Shown one piece after another: positions 47,779-56,650 of a DNA stretch of 64,000 bases (the stretch's first letter is position 1; every line of letters begins with the position of its first letter). The notes beneath the pieces are model-generated. The model had not been told where the DNA came from, ran no database searches, and worked only from the letters and a program-made list of their open reading frames with translations. The translations under genes and the position numbers were made by a program. Origin of the DNA: Eutreptiella sp. 'Long Island Sound 2002' (taxonomy: Eukaryota; Euglenozoa; Euglenophyceae; Eutreptiales; Eutreptiaceae); the NCBI GenBank assembly GCA_964036045.1, contig OZ038384.1:41146844-41210843 (forward strand). Direction: 5' to 3'.

Positions 47779-48640
47779 AACATGTGCCTATGCTTTGTGG
47801 GGCACCGAAGGTGGCGGCTGACGGCGGGAAGAGAGAGTGCATGTGGCGCGTCCTGCAGGCTGTGCTGCCGGGGGAGGAACACATGTTGGCGACCAAGAGG
47901 AAGTGCGGCAGACGAGGGCCGATCCTGGTGCTGGACACAGACTTCGGAGGAGCGGCGCATTGAACAGTGTGGTTGTTGATTGAGGAGGGAGTGAGTATCA
48001 AGGTGAATATGAAGGAGTACCAGAGAGCAGAACTGCTCCCTGCGGAGGTTTATAGAGAACAGGGGGTCGTGGAATGGGGTGTGTACAAATGGCTGATGCG
48101 GCGAGCGAGAGGGCATGAACCCCGCGCCAGGTGGGACAGACTGACGCGATGAATGTGAAAAGAGTTGTTGGCGCAGTGGGAGATGACGAAGAAGGCAAAG
48201 CGTCGCGGGGCAGGGGAAAAGGTGGTGCAAAAGAAGATGCTGGACAGGGGAGAAAGAGAAAAGGCACAGCCGGCCATACTGTTGTGTGCTCCGCTGGCAC
48301 TCAAAGAGCCAAGGGGGAGGGTGCAAAGTACGAGCGGGCAGTGGTGCGATGTACCTGCGGATATGTTCCGGAGAGACAACATCCCAGGGGGGCCAGGGCA
48401 GGGGGACCAGTGCTGGAGATGCATAAAGGAGGCAGGGCAGGTGCCGTGCCCAGTCTTGAGAATGACGGCACCGGTGTTCTCGAATGCGACCATGCGCACT
48501 ACGGAAGTCCGGGGACAGTGGTGGGGACCAGTGCTACGGCTGCCCAGGGAGGTACATGAGGACAAGGAGGCCCAGGGGGACATGGAGGCTAGGTGGGGCG
48601 AGAGGCACGAGGGAATAGGGCAGGAGTCCAGATAGGCGGG
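47779..48640 (+). pseudogene. Unrecognised segment of the plus LINE polyprotein
   Basis: Short open frames on the plus strand alternate, such as MLCGAPKVAADGGKRECMWR, ILVLDTDFGGAAH, VNMKEYQRAELLPAEVYREQ and KAQPAILLCAPLALKEPRG followed by CWRCIKEAGQVPC, which contains C-x2-C and C. Together they read as a once continuous protein between RT and RNase H, with at least three stops or shifts. No domain is named with confidence. Confidence 0.45.
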
Positions 48641-48895
48641 GACACGGTGAGGGGGTTGCGGGAGGAGGATAATCGGGTGGCGGTGAGCCTCCGGATGACG
48701 GACACGGGCCGGCCCGGGAAGTAGGCGCTCTTGGTGCCGGTGAGCCACAAGTCTGGGGAAAAGCGCGGCGAATCAGGCTGACGGTGCATGGGTTACCTGC
48801 TGACAGGGTGCGGTACCTGGTTCTGGTACAGGCGTATCTGGAGCAGGGCAGGGCGAAAAGGGACAGGGCATGGTGTCACGGGGTACTGGTGAGGA
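48641..48895 (+). other. Broken coding remnant between LINE segments
   Basis: Frames change frequently and no stretch longer than about 30 codons stays clean. It belongs by position to the plus LINE. Nothing else is seen. Confidence 0.4.
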
Positions 48896-49440
48896 TTGGC
48901 TGGAAAGCAGGGACGGACAATACATTGGGCAGTGTACCGGGGTGTGAAAGAACTAAGCATCGATGAAAGAGTGCGGACGTATGACATCGGCCTGCACACA
49001 GTGTACTGCCCGCACCTGAGGGAGGTGGTACGCATACCGGAGCCGAAGGATTGTAGAGTGCTGGTGTTTCTGGGCGGGTTACGGGTGGAGGGGCAGCCGC
49101 CCAAGGCGGCAGCGGCAGCGACACGAGTCAAGGGAGTAGGACAGGAGACGGAAGTCATCGTTGACTAGGTGGTATACGGGGCCGCGTCCCATGGAGAGGT
49201 ACAAACTGTGGCGGACCTGATTGGGAGGCTGGGGGAGGACGTGACGGAAGTGCGGATGGTGGTGGACGCAGAGGCGGACATGGTATCCCTCAGGAGACTC
49301 GCCACCAAGCCACTGCATGAAGCCCTGAGCACGGAGCTGGCGTCACAGGTGTACATGATATGGCACGGGCTGGAGATGAGGAGTGTGCTGCTGGTCATAC
49401 ATCTGGTGAACCAGGAGTCGCATTGAGCGGGCGTAGGAAA
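48896..49440 (+). pseudogene. RNase H-like domain of the plus LINE, with a stop
   Basis: The frame encodes ELSIDERVRTYDIGLHTVYC, RVLVFLGGLRVEG and TEVIVD, a stop at 49,168, then VVYGAASHGEVQTVADLIGR, EVRMVVDAEADMVSLRRLA (the strand-helix with the third catalytic Asp), VLLVIHLVNQESH, and after a further stop GNPEASGAAQAVDKEL, which fits the usual H-x-GN-x-AD closing pattern in decayed form. Order after RT and before CCHC is as in other LINEs with RNase H. Confidence 0.5.
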
Positions 49441-49524
49441 TCCTGAGGCGTCTGGGGCGGCACAAGCGGTGGACAAGGAACTGAACCGGAGTGGAGAGTA
49501 CCTGAGAGAAAGGAGCACTTCCAC

Positions 49525-50100
49525 TTGATGCAAATACCTCCAAGGCTGGCAGAAGAAGAGAGAGCCAGATGGGTGGTGGAGGAGGACAGGGGCAGGAGGG
49601 AATTAAGAGTGTATCAGCAGCCAGTACACATGCTGGCGCATTTGAGAGGGGGCCGGGAAGTGGTAGCGCTGAGCAGATACTTGGAGGGCAGGGTGCGACA
49701 TCCGGTCGACTTCCCCAACGCACTAAGGCCGAAAATACTGCCCAGAAGCCTGCAAACCAGGCGGCTCCAGTCCATCAAGGGTCAAGTGCCAGTGAGGGAG
49801 ACGATCATGAGGTGGTACAGGCATACGGGTATGGGTCTGCGGGAGGAGTACAGGTGGTGCAACTGTGTTAAGGAGCCTCAAACATACGAGCAGTTCATGC
49901 AATGTGACCAGTATAAGGAGATAGACGGGCAGCTGCTCAAGAAGGGTGAGAAAGGAAAAAGAGAGATGGAGAGGAAGCTAGGGAAAGGAGGGCATCGCAA
50001 TGGATTGTGGCATGATTGTGAAGTCACTGTGGTGGGGACCCCGGGAGCATATGGTAGCGCCGGAAGTCATGGCACACAGGCTATTGAGGGGTACGGTTGA
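49525..50100 (+). pseudogene. CCHC-like carboxy-terminal part of the plus LINE
   Basis: A clean 191-codon frame contains YRWCNCVKEPQTYEQFMQC: C-x-C, then EPQTYEQ and C, similar to the C-x2-C-x7-H-x4-C knuckle that closes LINE ORF2, with the His apparently lost (Gln). Upstream are basic helices (LPRSLQTRRLQSIKGQVPVR), downstream Lys-rich text. After 50,100 another frame runs on to 50,317 with charged helices. It would bind nucleic acid in an active element. Confidence 0.55.
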
Positions 50101-50479
50101 CCACCTGCAGGTGCGCATGGCGTGCAGGGAGACGCAGTTGGAGGCGCGGGCTGAGGACATGCGAGACCCGGTCACCAAGAGGGTGGAGATGACGTTGATC
50201 AGGTACAGCCTGCAGGTGACCAGGATGGAAGTGCCTAGCCAGACTGGCGACTACAGCTGTCAGACGAAGCGCGAGATGAGGCGGGACAAGCGGGCGATGA
50301 ACAAAGGGAGCGCCTGATGGCGCGCAGGCGGAAGAGGGTGCGGCAAGCATGAGTGCCGTGAAGTAGAGGAGCCGCGACGGGGTAACAACCTGGGCCGGAC
50401 CGTTCAACACAGCTAGAGGCCCGCGGGGGAATCAGGCAGGGCGGCGAGAGGGCACATACTATTATGGAGAAGAGGCGGT

Positions 50480-51440
50480 ATGTCCTGCGGACTCGATCAT
50501 CCGGGGCGGTCGTTGTCAGGGACAGGGCAGTTGGGGGAGCAGGCACAAGGACACAATGGGTAAGCAGTGGGAGGAACAAAAAGGAGGTACCATCGAGGGA
50601 GAGAAGAGCAGAGGGTGGGGGCAGAGGCAGCAGCAGAGCAACATAGCAAAGGAGGCAGTGGGTGAACACGACCGCTAGGAGGGGAAATGTGAAACCTGGG
50701 GACAGGAGCGGGGTATGCAGGAGCAGAGGGGTGACAACAGGGGGCCTACAGAGCGGAAAGCGCCATAGTGGGCAGTGGACGAAAAGGAGGTGCGGGAACG
50801 ATCGGCCGGAACAGAGTACAAAGGGCCCCAGTAACGGGCAAGCTGGTGGCGGGACGCCTCAGACCGGGAGTAGCGGGAACAAAGGGTCACCCACGACTCG
50901 GACTGGAGCAGGCTGGTCCGAAGCACCGGACAGGAGCGTCCAGGACGGAGCAAAGCAGCAAGGAGATGGCCCCACAACTGGAGCATCCAGGGGAAGATGA
51001 TCTGCCCCCCCCTGGACTGGACCATCCGGGGCAGGCAGAGGGGACGAGACACGGGGCGGCCCCCGGGACAGGGGCACCCGGGGAAGGTAGGCGCAGGACT
51101 GGTTCATCTGAGGCGGAACGACAAGGGGAAGATGACCGCATACGTACCAAAGCGGCCGAAGGGGACGGACTGAATTCAGCAGTGGAAGCAAAGGCGCAAG
51201 CCGTGGGTTTGGAGAGTAGAGGTGAGTGGGAAGGCCGGAAGAGTCAGACAAGAATGTCCGACACAGAGCAGGCAACCACGACGACGACCACCATCCAGAG
51301 GGCCATTCAGGGGACCATGGACAAGGAAGTACGTCCGGCACAGCGGCAGGGAGGCGGCCCACAGGGCAGGAAAAGCCGGGGAACGCGGGAGGACACCCCC
51401 GGACTGGATCATCCGGGGCGGGGAGAGAAGGAAGAACTGG
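50480..51440. repeat. Palindromic satellite, second block
   Basis: The same palindrome as at 6.6-11.4 kb: GGACTCGATCATCCGGGGCGG near 50,490, CTGGAGCATCCAGGGG near 50,976, CCTGGACTGGACCATCCGGGGC near 51,010 and CCCCGGACTGGATCATCCGG near 51,397. Shared longer words (GGGCAGGC, GGAGCAAAGCAGCAAGGAG) also match the first block. The block abuts the 3' end of the plus LINE. Confidence 0.85.
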
Positions 51441-51465
51441 TCCCATGAGACCCACTGGGGGGGGT

Positions 51466-51530
51466 ATCTTCTTCGAACAAACTTCAGTCTTCGAACGAAC
51501 ATTCAAATTCGAAGATTGTATTTGCTTTAC
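51466..51530. repeat. TTCGAA-rich patch 1
   Basis: Words built on CTTCGAA and TTCGAAC recur (CTTCTTCGAACAAAC, CTTCGAACGAACATTC, AAATTCGAAG). TTCGAA is its own reverse complement. The patch lies just after the palindromic satellite and before the AT-richer gene region. Five similar patches follow. Confidence 0.75.
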
Positions 51531-51614
51531 ACGCAATTCAATTAAATCCAATCGAATCCAAGCTGCCGGGGAGAATTGCCGCAAAAGCGCAGCAACAGCA
51601 ACGCGCGCACCAGA

Positions 51615-51690
51615 TTGACGGGCAATTGACGCAGATTTGTGCCAGATAGACGCAGATTTGTGCCAGAAAGACGCAGATTTGTGCCAGAAA
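51615..51690 (+). repeat. Three tandem 21-bp repeats upstream of a gene start
   Basis: GACGCAGATTTGTGCCAGA occurs three times in a row at 21-bp spacing (about 51,620, 51,641 and 51,662), about 70 bp before the ATG at 51,753. It could be a regulatory repeat or an unrelated minisatellite. Confidence 0.8.
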
Positions 51691-51752
51691 GAATGGTTTT
51701 TGGTTTTTTCAATTGATTTGTTGTATTATTTAAGGGTTTCACTGTTTGACCA

Positions 51753-52454
51753 ATGGTGCAACTTGGAATCACGCTCAAAAACGCGGTGGGCACGAGGAAT
51801 GCCTATAGCCAGGACGTTGAGGATGCGCTTGTGCAATTTTTCTCCTCCTCCGGCCTGGGACGCCAGCTTTTATATTCAATCTACACACGAGTCAACCCAG
51901 GCGCTGACAAGCAGAGATTGAATCAACTTCTACGGTGGCACAGCGATGCTCAATGCTCTCCTGAGAAAGCATTTGCTTTGCTTCTCGATTTGGGAATCCC
52001 TAGACGCCGCCTTCGGGTTCTATTGCGCTTTATTTCCGAGCGTGCGGACGTATGGTACAAACAGACTGGCCTAAGGTTTGGGAAACCAATGCCAGGCCAT
52101 CGGAGAGTCGACTTGGCTTGGAAAAGGATGAAGGAGCCCCTGCACCTTGTTGGCCACATCGAAAAGAAAACTGGCATCCGAAATGTCTCCTGGCCGTTTG
52201 ATCACTGGATCAACTACGTTTTCACACCGCCTTGCCTCGTTGAAACTCTACAGCCCAGCAAAGGTGGGTTGGTTTTCATTGTGAGTGGCGATGGTTATCC
52301 TGTAGCGGGTGTAAGCTGGACTCAGCTTACCATTCGCATCCGAAATCATGAGCATCTAGCCCGCAATGCAGCACACATTTGGGTTTTCGAGCTGGCATAC
52401 TGTGGTGACTCCAAGCTGAAGGATTTGCGCCCGGTCTGGAAAAAGAATCTGAGG
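51753..52454 (+). CDS. Unrecognised gene, first exon (SGDG-containing protein)
   Basis: ATG at 51,753 starts a clean frame of about 234 codons: a helical amino part (DVEDALVQFFSSSGLGRQLL, RRLRVLLRFISERADVWYKQ), then GGLVFIVSGDGYPVAGVSWT, LTIRIRNHEHLARN, IWVFELAYCGDSKLKDLRP. The SGDG strand followed by a second Asp strand recalls the start of an RNase H-like (DDE) nuclease fold, as in some transposon proteins, but I cannot name a family. I end the exon at 52,454 because GTGTGTTATTTC there is a good donor and a TTCGAA patch follows; a matching acceptor (CCTGCAG) ends at 52,581. The frame also reads on to 52,688 without splicing. Confidence 0.5.
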
Positions 52455-52581
52455 GTGTGTTATTTCTTCGAATATTGCCATCGTTCGAGGCTTCGACCGC
52501 TGGAACGAAGCTTTTCCTTCAAACGAACTTGTTTTTCGAACAAAATTTTGATTGCGCTTTGCACGCTACTAGATCCTGCAG
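52455..52581 (+). repeat. TTCGAA-rich patch 2, inside a likely intron
   Basis: The 127-bp segment starts GTGTGTTATTTCTTCGAA and ends GATCCTGCAG, the GT...AG pattern. It contains CTTCGAATATTGCC, GTTCGAGGCTTCGACC, TTCAAACGAACTTG and TTTTTCGAACAAAA, all variants of the patch word. Splicing would keep frame (next codons RIITTRSVVV). The unspliced frame is open, so this remains a prediction. Confidence 0.5.
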
Positions 52582-53599
52582 CGGATCATAACTACGCGAT
52601 CCGTCGTCGTGAAGGGCGCACGCTGTGCGGCAAGCGTTATGCTGGGCGGAGGTTTACCGTTTTTGAAGAGGTTTTTGGGACTTACTGAGCATTGGTACAT
52701 ACCGTCAGTTCACAACTTGGGCCTTTAGAGGCCCCCTCAAGAGGCGGTACCTGGGCTGTCATCGGCGCAGAACGCGCACTGGAGATGCGTTCGACTTGGC
52801 AAGACCCCTGTCTGCAAGGGAGCTCGTGTCTGCGCTTCGAAACATTTGCTTCAAGTACCACGACACCATGCCATTATTTGTGTTCTTCATATGCTTATGC
52901 GAATTGGTGCTTTGCTTGAGGAGCACTTGGAAAGGCTATGCTTGTCCGCCAGCAGCGAAGCACGCAACGCTATCAATAACATGCTGAAGATTGCTCTGTG
53001 TGGTTGGCAGCTAGGTGGAACTTGTAGACCTGATGGACAAGAAACGAAGCGTTTTTTTTTATATGGGATGGTATTGCTCATGTTTTGGGGTTGGCCGACG
53101 GGCACTTGGGTAACCACGCTGTCATGGGGGTGCGGGACGTGATGCAACGGCTCTATTGCATCTATCAGCGCATCGATAATTGACCTCCCAGCGGACTGTC
53201 AGCAGGCGGCCTGGGAATTTCGCACACACTGTTTGCCCGATACCTGTTCTCATTATCTGATAATCTTGGAGTTCGATGTGCCCAGAATCCTAGAGGCGAT
53301 AGCACCTTACGGGATTGGGATGTACTGCCAGGACTTGGCTGAAACCACGAATGCCAAGCTAAAGGATTTCTACTTGCGGTTCACAAACAGAGGGAGCAGC
53401 ACCACAGATGACTACCAGCTCTCTGCTCTACTACGAACCATGGAGCATGCCTTCTTGTACACGCACTCCCATATTGTAGCTCACGGTACAACGCGCCTGA
53501 TCTCTTGCCCAAACGGTGCATTGTTCGAATCTTTAATAGACGATGCCGCTCAATGGTGCTGACAAAGGAAGACAAGGCCGATGTCGCAAGACTGGTTGC
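52582..53599 (+). CDS. Unrecognised gene, middle exon region (frames broken)
   Basis: After the proposed intron the protein reads RIITTRSVVVKGARCAASVM, LPFLKRFLGLTEHWYIPS and meets a stop near 52,726, so another small intron or a mutation must lie here. A later frame (52,846-53,142) gives LQVPRHHAIICVLHMLMRIG and LEERLCLSAS-like helices, and 53,233-53,562 gives HYLIILEFDVPRILEAIAPY, GIGMYCQDLAETTNAKLKDF, YLRFTNRGSSTTDDYQLS. An uninterrupted T run (about 53,049-53,058) may cause one frame change. The order strand, His/Leu-rich helix, CQDL-x-TTNAK-x-TNRG suggests one protein, possibly transposon-related. Exon borders are uncertain. Confidence 0.4.
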
Positions 53600-53769
53600 G
53601 GTATGTGTTATTCTCCAAGCCCTGCAGGCATGCGTTGTAGTCCTTCGAATTTAGTCTTCGTTCGAATCTTCGAATCCTCGAACGAACTCTGGTTCGAAGA
53701 TTTCTCTTCGTTCGAATATTCGAATCTTCGTTCGAAGATATTTTTCGAATCTTTTGCGCTGTGCTCAGG
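53600..53769 (+). repeat. TTCGAA-rich patch 3, likely intron
   Basis: Begins GTATGTGTTATTC (a good donor) and ends TGCGCTGTGCTCAG (a good acceptor). Between them are about eight copies of TTCGAA-type words (TCCTTCGAATTTAG, CTTCGTTCGAATCTTCGAAT, TTTCTCTTCGTTCGAATATT). At about 170 bp it has the right size for an intron. Confidence 0.6.
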
Positions 53770-54625
53770 AGTTGCTTCAGGCGCACCCAACTACTGCCCC
53801 AGCGTCAGGATCATCGCCAGGAACACCTTCCCAGACTAGTACACAACTGGCTCAGCACCAAGCGCCGCAGCGTTCAGCGGATTTGGAGACATCACCATCC
53901 CCTTCTCGCCGTTTGGATGACCCCCTAGATTTTGGATCCCAGGATTCAGAAGAATATAATCCGGATTACCTGGTCGTGAACGAAGTGTTCGATGTCAGCG
54001 CTGAGTTCGACACTTGCTGCCAGGTCATCGTAGAATCTGGAGTCACTCGCCCCTACCTGGACCTCATTCTAGGGAGATCTGTACCCAATCTGCATGCGCC
54101 CATTTTTGGGGACCCGAAGTACGCTTGGCTTACGGCACTGTCAACTATGGGCGCTGTTTCGGAAAGTATCTTTCAGCCGATTGCAAAGATGTGGCTGTGG
54201 AGAGGGACTTGCCTTGTGCACTGGTTGCCCGCGCCTTCCTTTTCTCAGTCCCGACCAAAAAAGGCACCCCGACCCCGATTATACGTCTGCTTGCGCTTGT
54301 TTGGCACGCCTACGGCGCCATGGAGAGCTGGCCTGAAGACCGTACCGTGATGCTCAGATTCCCCTCCTCAGAGCCCGCAGGGTGGGGCAAATGTACATCA
54401 ACGGGCCGCCTGAAAGGAGTCAAGGTCACCGCTCAGGCGCCGGGTGGTGGTGAGGCAGCCCAGTCGGATGAAGGAGCGCAGCAAGCCGAGGGAGTACAAC
54501 AAGTGCAAAGCACAACACCGTCGAAGTGGCAGACGGTGCTGCAGGCAGCAGTCGCACCAGGAGGGCAGCATGGCTACATGGGAGGGGACATTCCTGAATG
54601 GGAGGGTGGCGCATTTACCTTGTAG
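53770..54625 (+). CDS. Unrecognised gene, later exon (Pro/Ser-rich then globular)
   Basis: From the acceptor at 53,769 the frame encodes ELLQAHPTTAPASGSSPGTP, a Ser/Pro-rich linker, SPSPSRRLDDPLDFGSQDSE, then EVFDVSAEFDTCCQVIVESG, VTRPYLDLILGRSVPNLHAP. Near 54,130 the better frame changes to TVNYGRCFGKYLSADCKDVA, ALVARAFLFSVPTKKGTPTP, LLALVWHAYGAMESWPEDRT, ending with a stop at 54,625. The second part looks like a real domain, but I do not recognise it. It may be the same gene as 51,753 or a second one. Confidence 0.4.
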
Positions 54626-54770
54626 CTGAGCGCTTTTGACCGTACATTTGTCCTGTACGTTCTTCTTCGAAAACCAATCTTCGTTCGAAGAAAAAAACGT
54701 TCGTTCGAACATTCGAATCTTCGAGAAGATTGTATTCGAAGTCTTTTACCGCTCCACTGCCCACAGGTTG
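54626..54770 (+). repeat. TTCGAA-rich patch 4, likely intron
   Basis: Holds TTCTTCTTCGAAAACC, CTTCGTTCGAAGAAAAAAAC, GTTCGTTCGAACATTCGAAT and TGTATTCGAAGTC, and ends with CTGCCCACAG, a good acceptor. A donor is less clear (GTACATTTG or GTAGCTGAG near the start). Confidence 0.5.
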
Positions 54771-55775
54771 CAGCAACGCAAACCAGCGCCGTTGGCGTCA
54801 GGTGGAAGCTTCAGCTACCAGGTCGTGGCATTGAGACGACTGTGACTGCCGGGAGCCTGCGCCACGACCTGCTAACGAAGCCTGCGCGAGCACTGACGGT
54901 CCTCGGAGCACTCCAAAACCATGAAGAAGGTCAGAGAAAGGTGAAGTTGATGCCAACATGGGTCAACCTCAGCCAGGGTGGTTCCACGTTGCATTTGCCT
55001 GAGGCAACCGAAGAAAAAGGGTCGACGACCAGTGCTGGTGTGCGGGGCAAAGATCCACAACCCGTTGTGTCCGGACGACGGGCAAAGAACCTTGCCGAGA
55101 TACTCTCGTCTTACAAGAAGACAAAGAAGCCGAAGAAAAGACCACGAGCAAAGCCAGCGGCTAAGCAACCTCCGAAGAAAAAGGCAAAGCTGCTGCCGGG
55201 TGAGAGTTCGGAGAGTGAGGAGTTCGAAGAGACTGGAGAAGATGAGGAGGGGGAGCCGCCTTCTGGAGATGATGACGATGAAGACGAAACTCAGGAGACA
55301 CAGATTCCGGAACCAATTGGCACTGCCGTGGCCATGACTTCCCCTCCAACAAGAGGACCAGTGGGGAGCGTGGAGAGGAGTGCCGATTTCGAATTGGCGC
55401 CCCTGGCGAACGGAGATACCCAGAGACATCCTGCAGCAGAAGACCAAACTGGGCCGTGCCGGTACAATCTTTTGGGTCCCTGCAGACTACAAGTCTGCCG
55501 TGTGGCATTCTGTGGGGGAGTATTGTGTTGCGGCCCGAAGCTACGCAACGGAGGAGGAGTGCAAAAACGCGGCGGCAGTGGCGTCGGCAACCGGTGGCGT
55601 GCCAGCTCCAAGTGCCAGGAAGAAGATAGTGAAGGCAAAGAGGCCAAAGAAGAAGAGGAAGACGCCAACGAAGAGTGGTGGCAAGCAAAAAGAAGAAGAT
55701 GCCGGAGAGGGAGAAAAAGAGGATACGGAAAAAAAAGACGAGGTTGCAGTACAGGTGTCAGGCAGTGAGTCGTGA
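54771..55775 (+). CDS. Unrecognised gene, last exon region (Lys/Glu-rich nuclear-type tail)
   Basis: After the acceptor the 54,842-55,768 frame encodes KLMPTWVNLSQGGSTLHLPE, then a strongly basic stretch (YKKTKKPKKRPRAKPAAKQP, PKKKAKLL) followed by an acidic one (ESSESEEFEETGEDEEGEPP, SGDDDDEDETQETQ). Near 55,380 a second frame takes over: FWVPADYKSAVWHSVGEYCV, AARSYATEEECKNAAAVASA, ARKKIVKAKRPKKKRKTPTK, ending SGSES at 55,775. Basic tracts like these are typical nuclear localisation signals. No catalytic motif is seen. One frameshift or a short intron is needed to join the two parts. Confidence 0.4.
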
Positions 55776-55854
55776 GCCAGGACTGAGAAGGCTACATTGG
55801 ACAGGGACACTGGTGGTTGTGTGATTCTGTTGCTGCCTGTATGTGCATTTGTAA

Positions 55855-56135
55855 ATGCCGCGTCGTTTTCTTCGAAAAATATCTTCGTTCGAACATTCGA
55901 AGGTTCGTCCGAAGAAAAGTCCACCACATTTCAAAAACACATTTTCAGGGCATTTAGGTGGTTGCAGGCTGAATCCAAAGAACCAAACCCTCAAAAATAC
56001 CTGTGTTGAGCATTTTATCACAATGTTTGCAGCAAAACGGCCACCCCAAGGCGTTCGAACAGTTCAAAAATTTTCTTCCTTCGAAGAAATAATCTTGGTT
56101 CGAAGGTTTCGTTCGAAGAGAGGACCCCCAGCGGT
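55855..56135. repeat. TTCGAA-rich patches 5 and 6
   Basis: Around 55,865-55,920 (TTTTCTTCGAAAAATATC, CGTTCGAACATTCGAAGG, TTCGTCCGAAGAAAAG) and 56,055-56,125 (GCGTTCGAACAGTTC, CCTTCGAAGAAATAATC, GGTTCGAAGGTTTCGTTCGA) the patch word returns twice, about 140 bp apart. They close the AT-richer region before GC-rich sequence resumes at 56,150. Confidence 0.7.
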
Positions 56136-56149
56136 GGGTCTCGTGGGTT

Positions 56150-56650
56150 GAACTAGTGAAGCAAAAGCCTTTGGGGTCACACACCAGGGCGCGAGAGGCA
56201 AGAGTGTGGTCGCAGGCCTCGGCAAAAGGGTGTCTACGAAAAAAGGCAAGCAACCGAGAGCCCCGGGCAAAAAGAACGGAGCAGAGCAGCAAGAAGGCGG
56301 CCCAGCGGACCCAGGGGCAGCGGGCACACAACCCCAGGTCGTCCGGGACAGAGCAAGAAGGAGGGGCTGGCTCGAAGGCCCCGAGGGCGCAAGCCACAAG
56401 ATTGGAGCATGGGGGGGGGCAAGAAGCCACCAGACAGGACGAGACCGTCAAGTACGTGCCCAGGGGGCGGGATCAACGCGGCGGGGGGAGGAAGAATGAG
56501 GCAAGGCAGCGGTACAACACAACGTACGGAAGCGGGGGCAAAGGGGCCAGTGAAGGCGGCAGGCCGGGGACCACAGAACAAACGAAAACGCAGGGCCCGC
56601 GGGCCACAACGCAGCGAAAGAGGCGTGTGGGGCACACGTAGCGGAGGGGG
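56150..56650. other. GC-rich leader-like sequence, weak palindromic-satellite traces
   Basis: Purine-rich on the plus strand, with phrases like those in the 6.6-11 kb array (AGGTCGTCCGGGACAGAGCAAG, GGGCGGGATCAACGCGG) but no clean palindrome. No gene is recognised. It may be the 5' leader of the ORF that follows. Confidence 0.4.

Larger units (their letters stand above)
44838..50410 (+). mobile_element. Plus-strand LINE, 3' part (EN, RT, RNase H, CCHC)
   Basis: Resumes the element broken at 17,429. In order: acidic ORF1 tail (to 45,511), APE-type endonuclease (about 45.54-46.18 kb), RT (46.25-47.78 kb), unrecognised segment (47.8-48.6 kb), RNase H (48.9-49.44 kb) and CCHC knuckle (49.5-50.1 kb). 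All parts carry frameshifts or stops, and the RT palm has lost its front part, so this copy has been dead for a long time. The end is taken near 50,410 because the palindromic satellite returns at about 50,480. No poly-A or simple tail is obvious. Confidence 0.75.
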
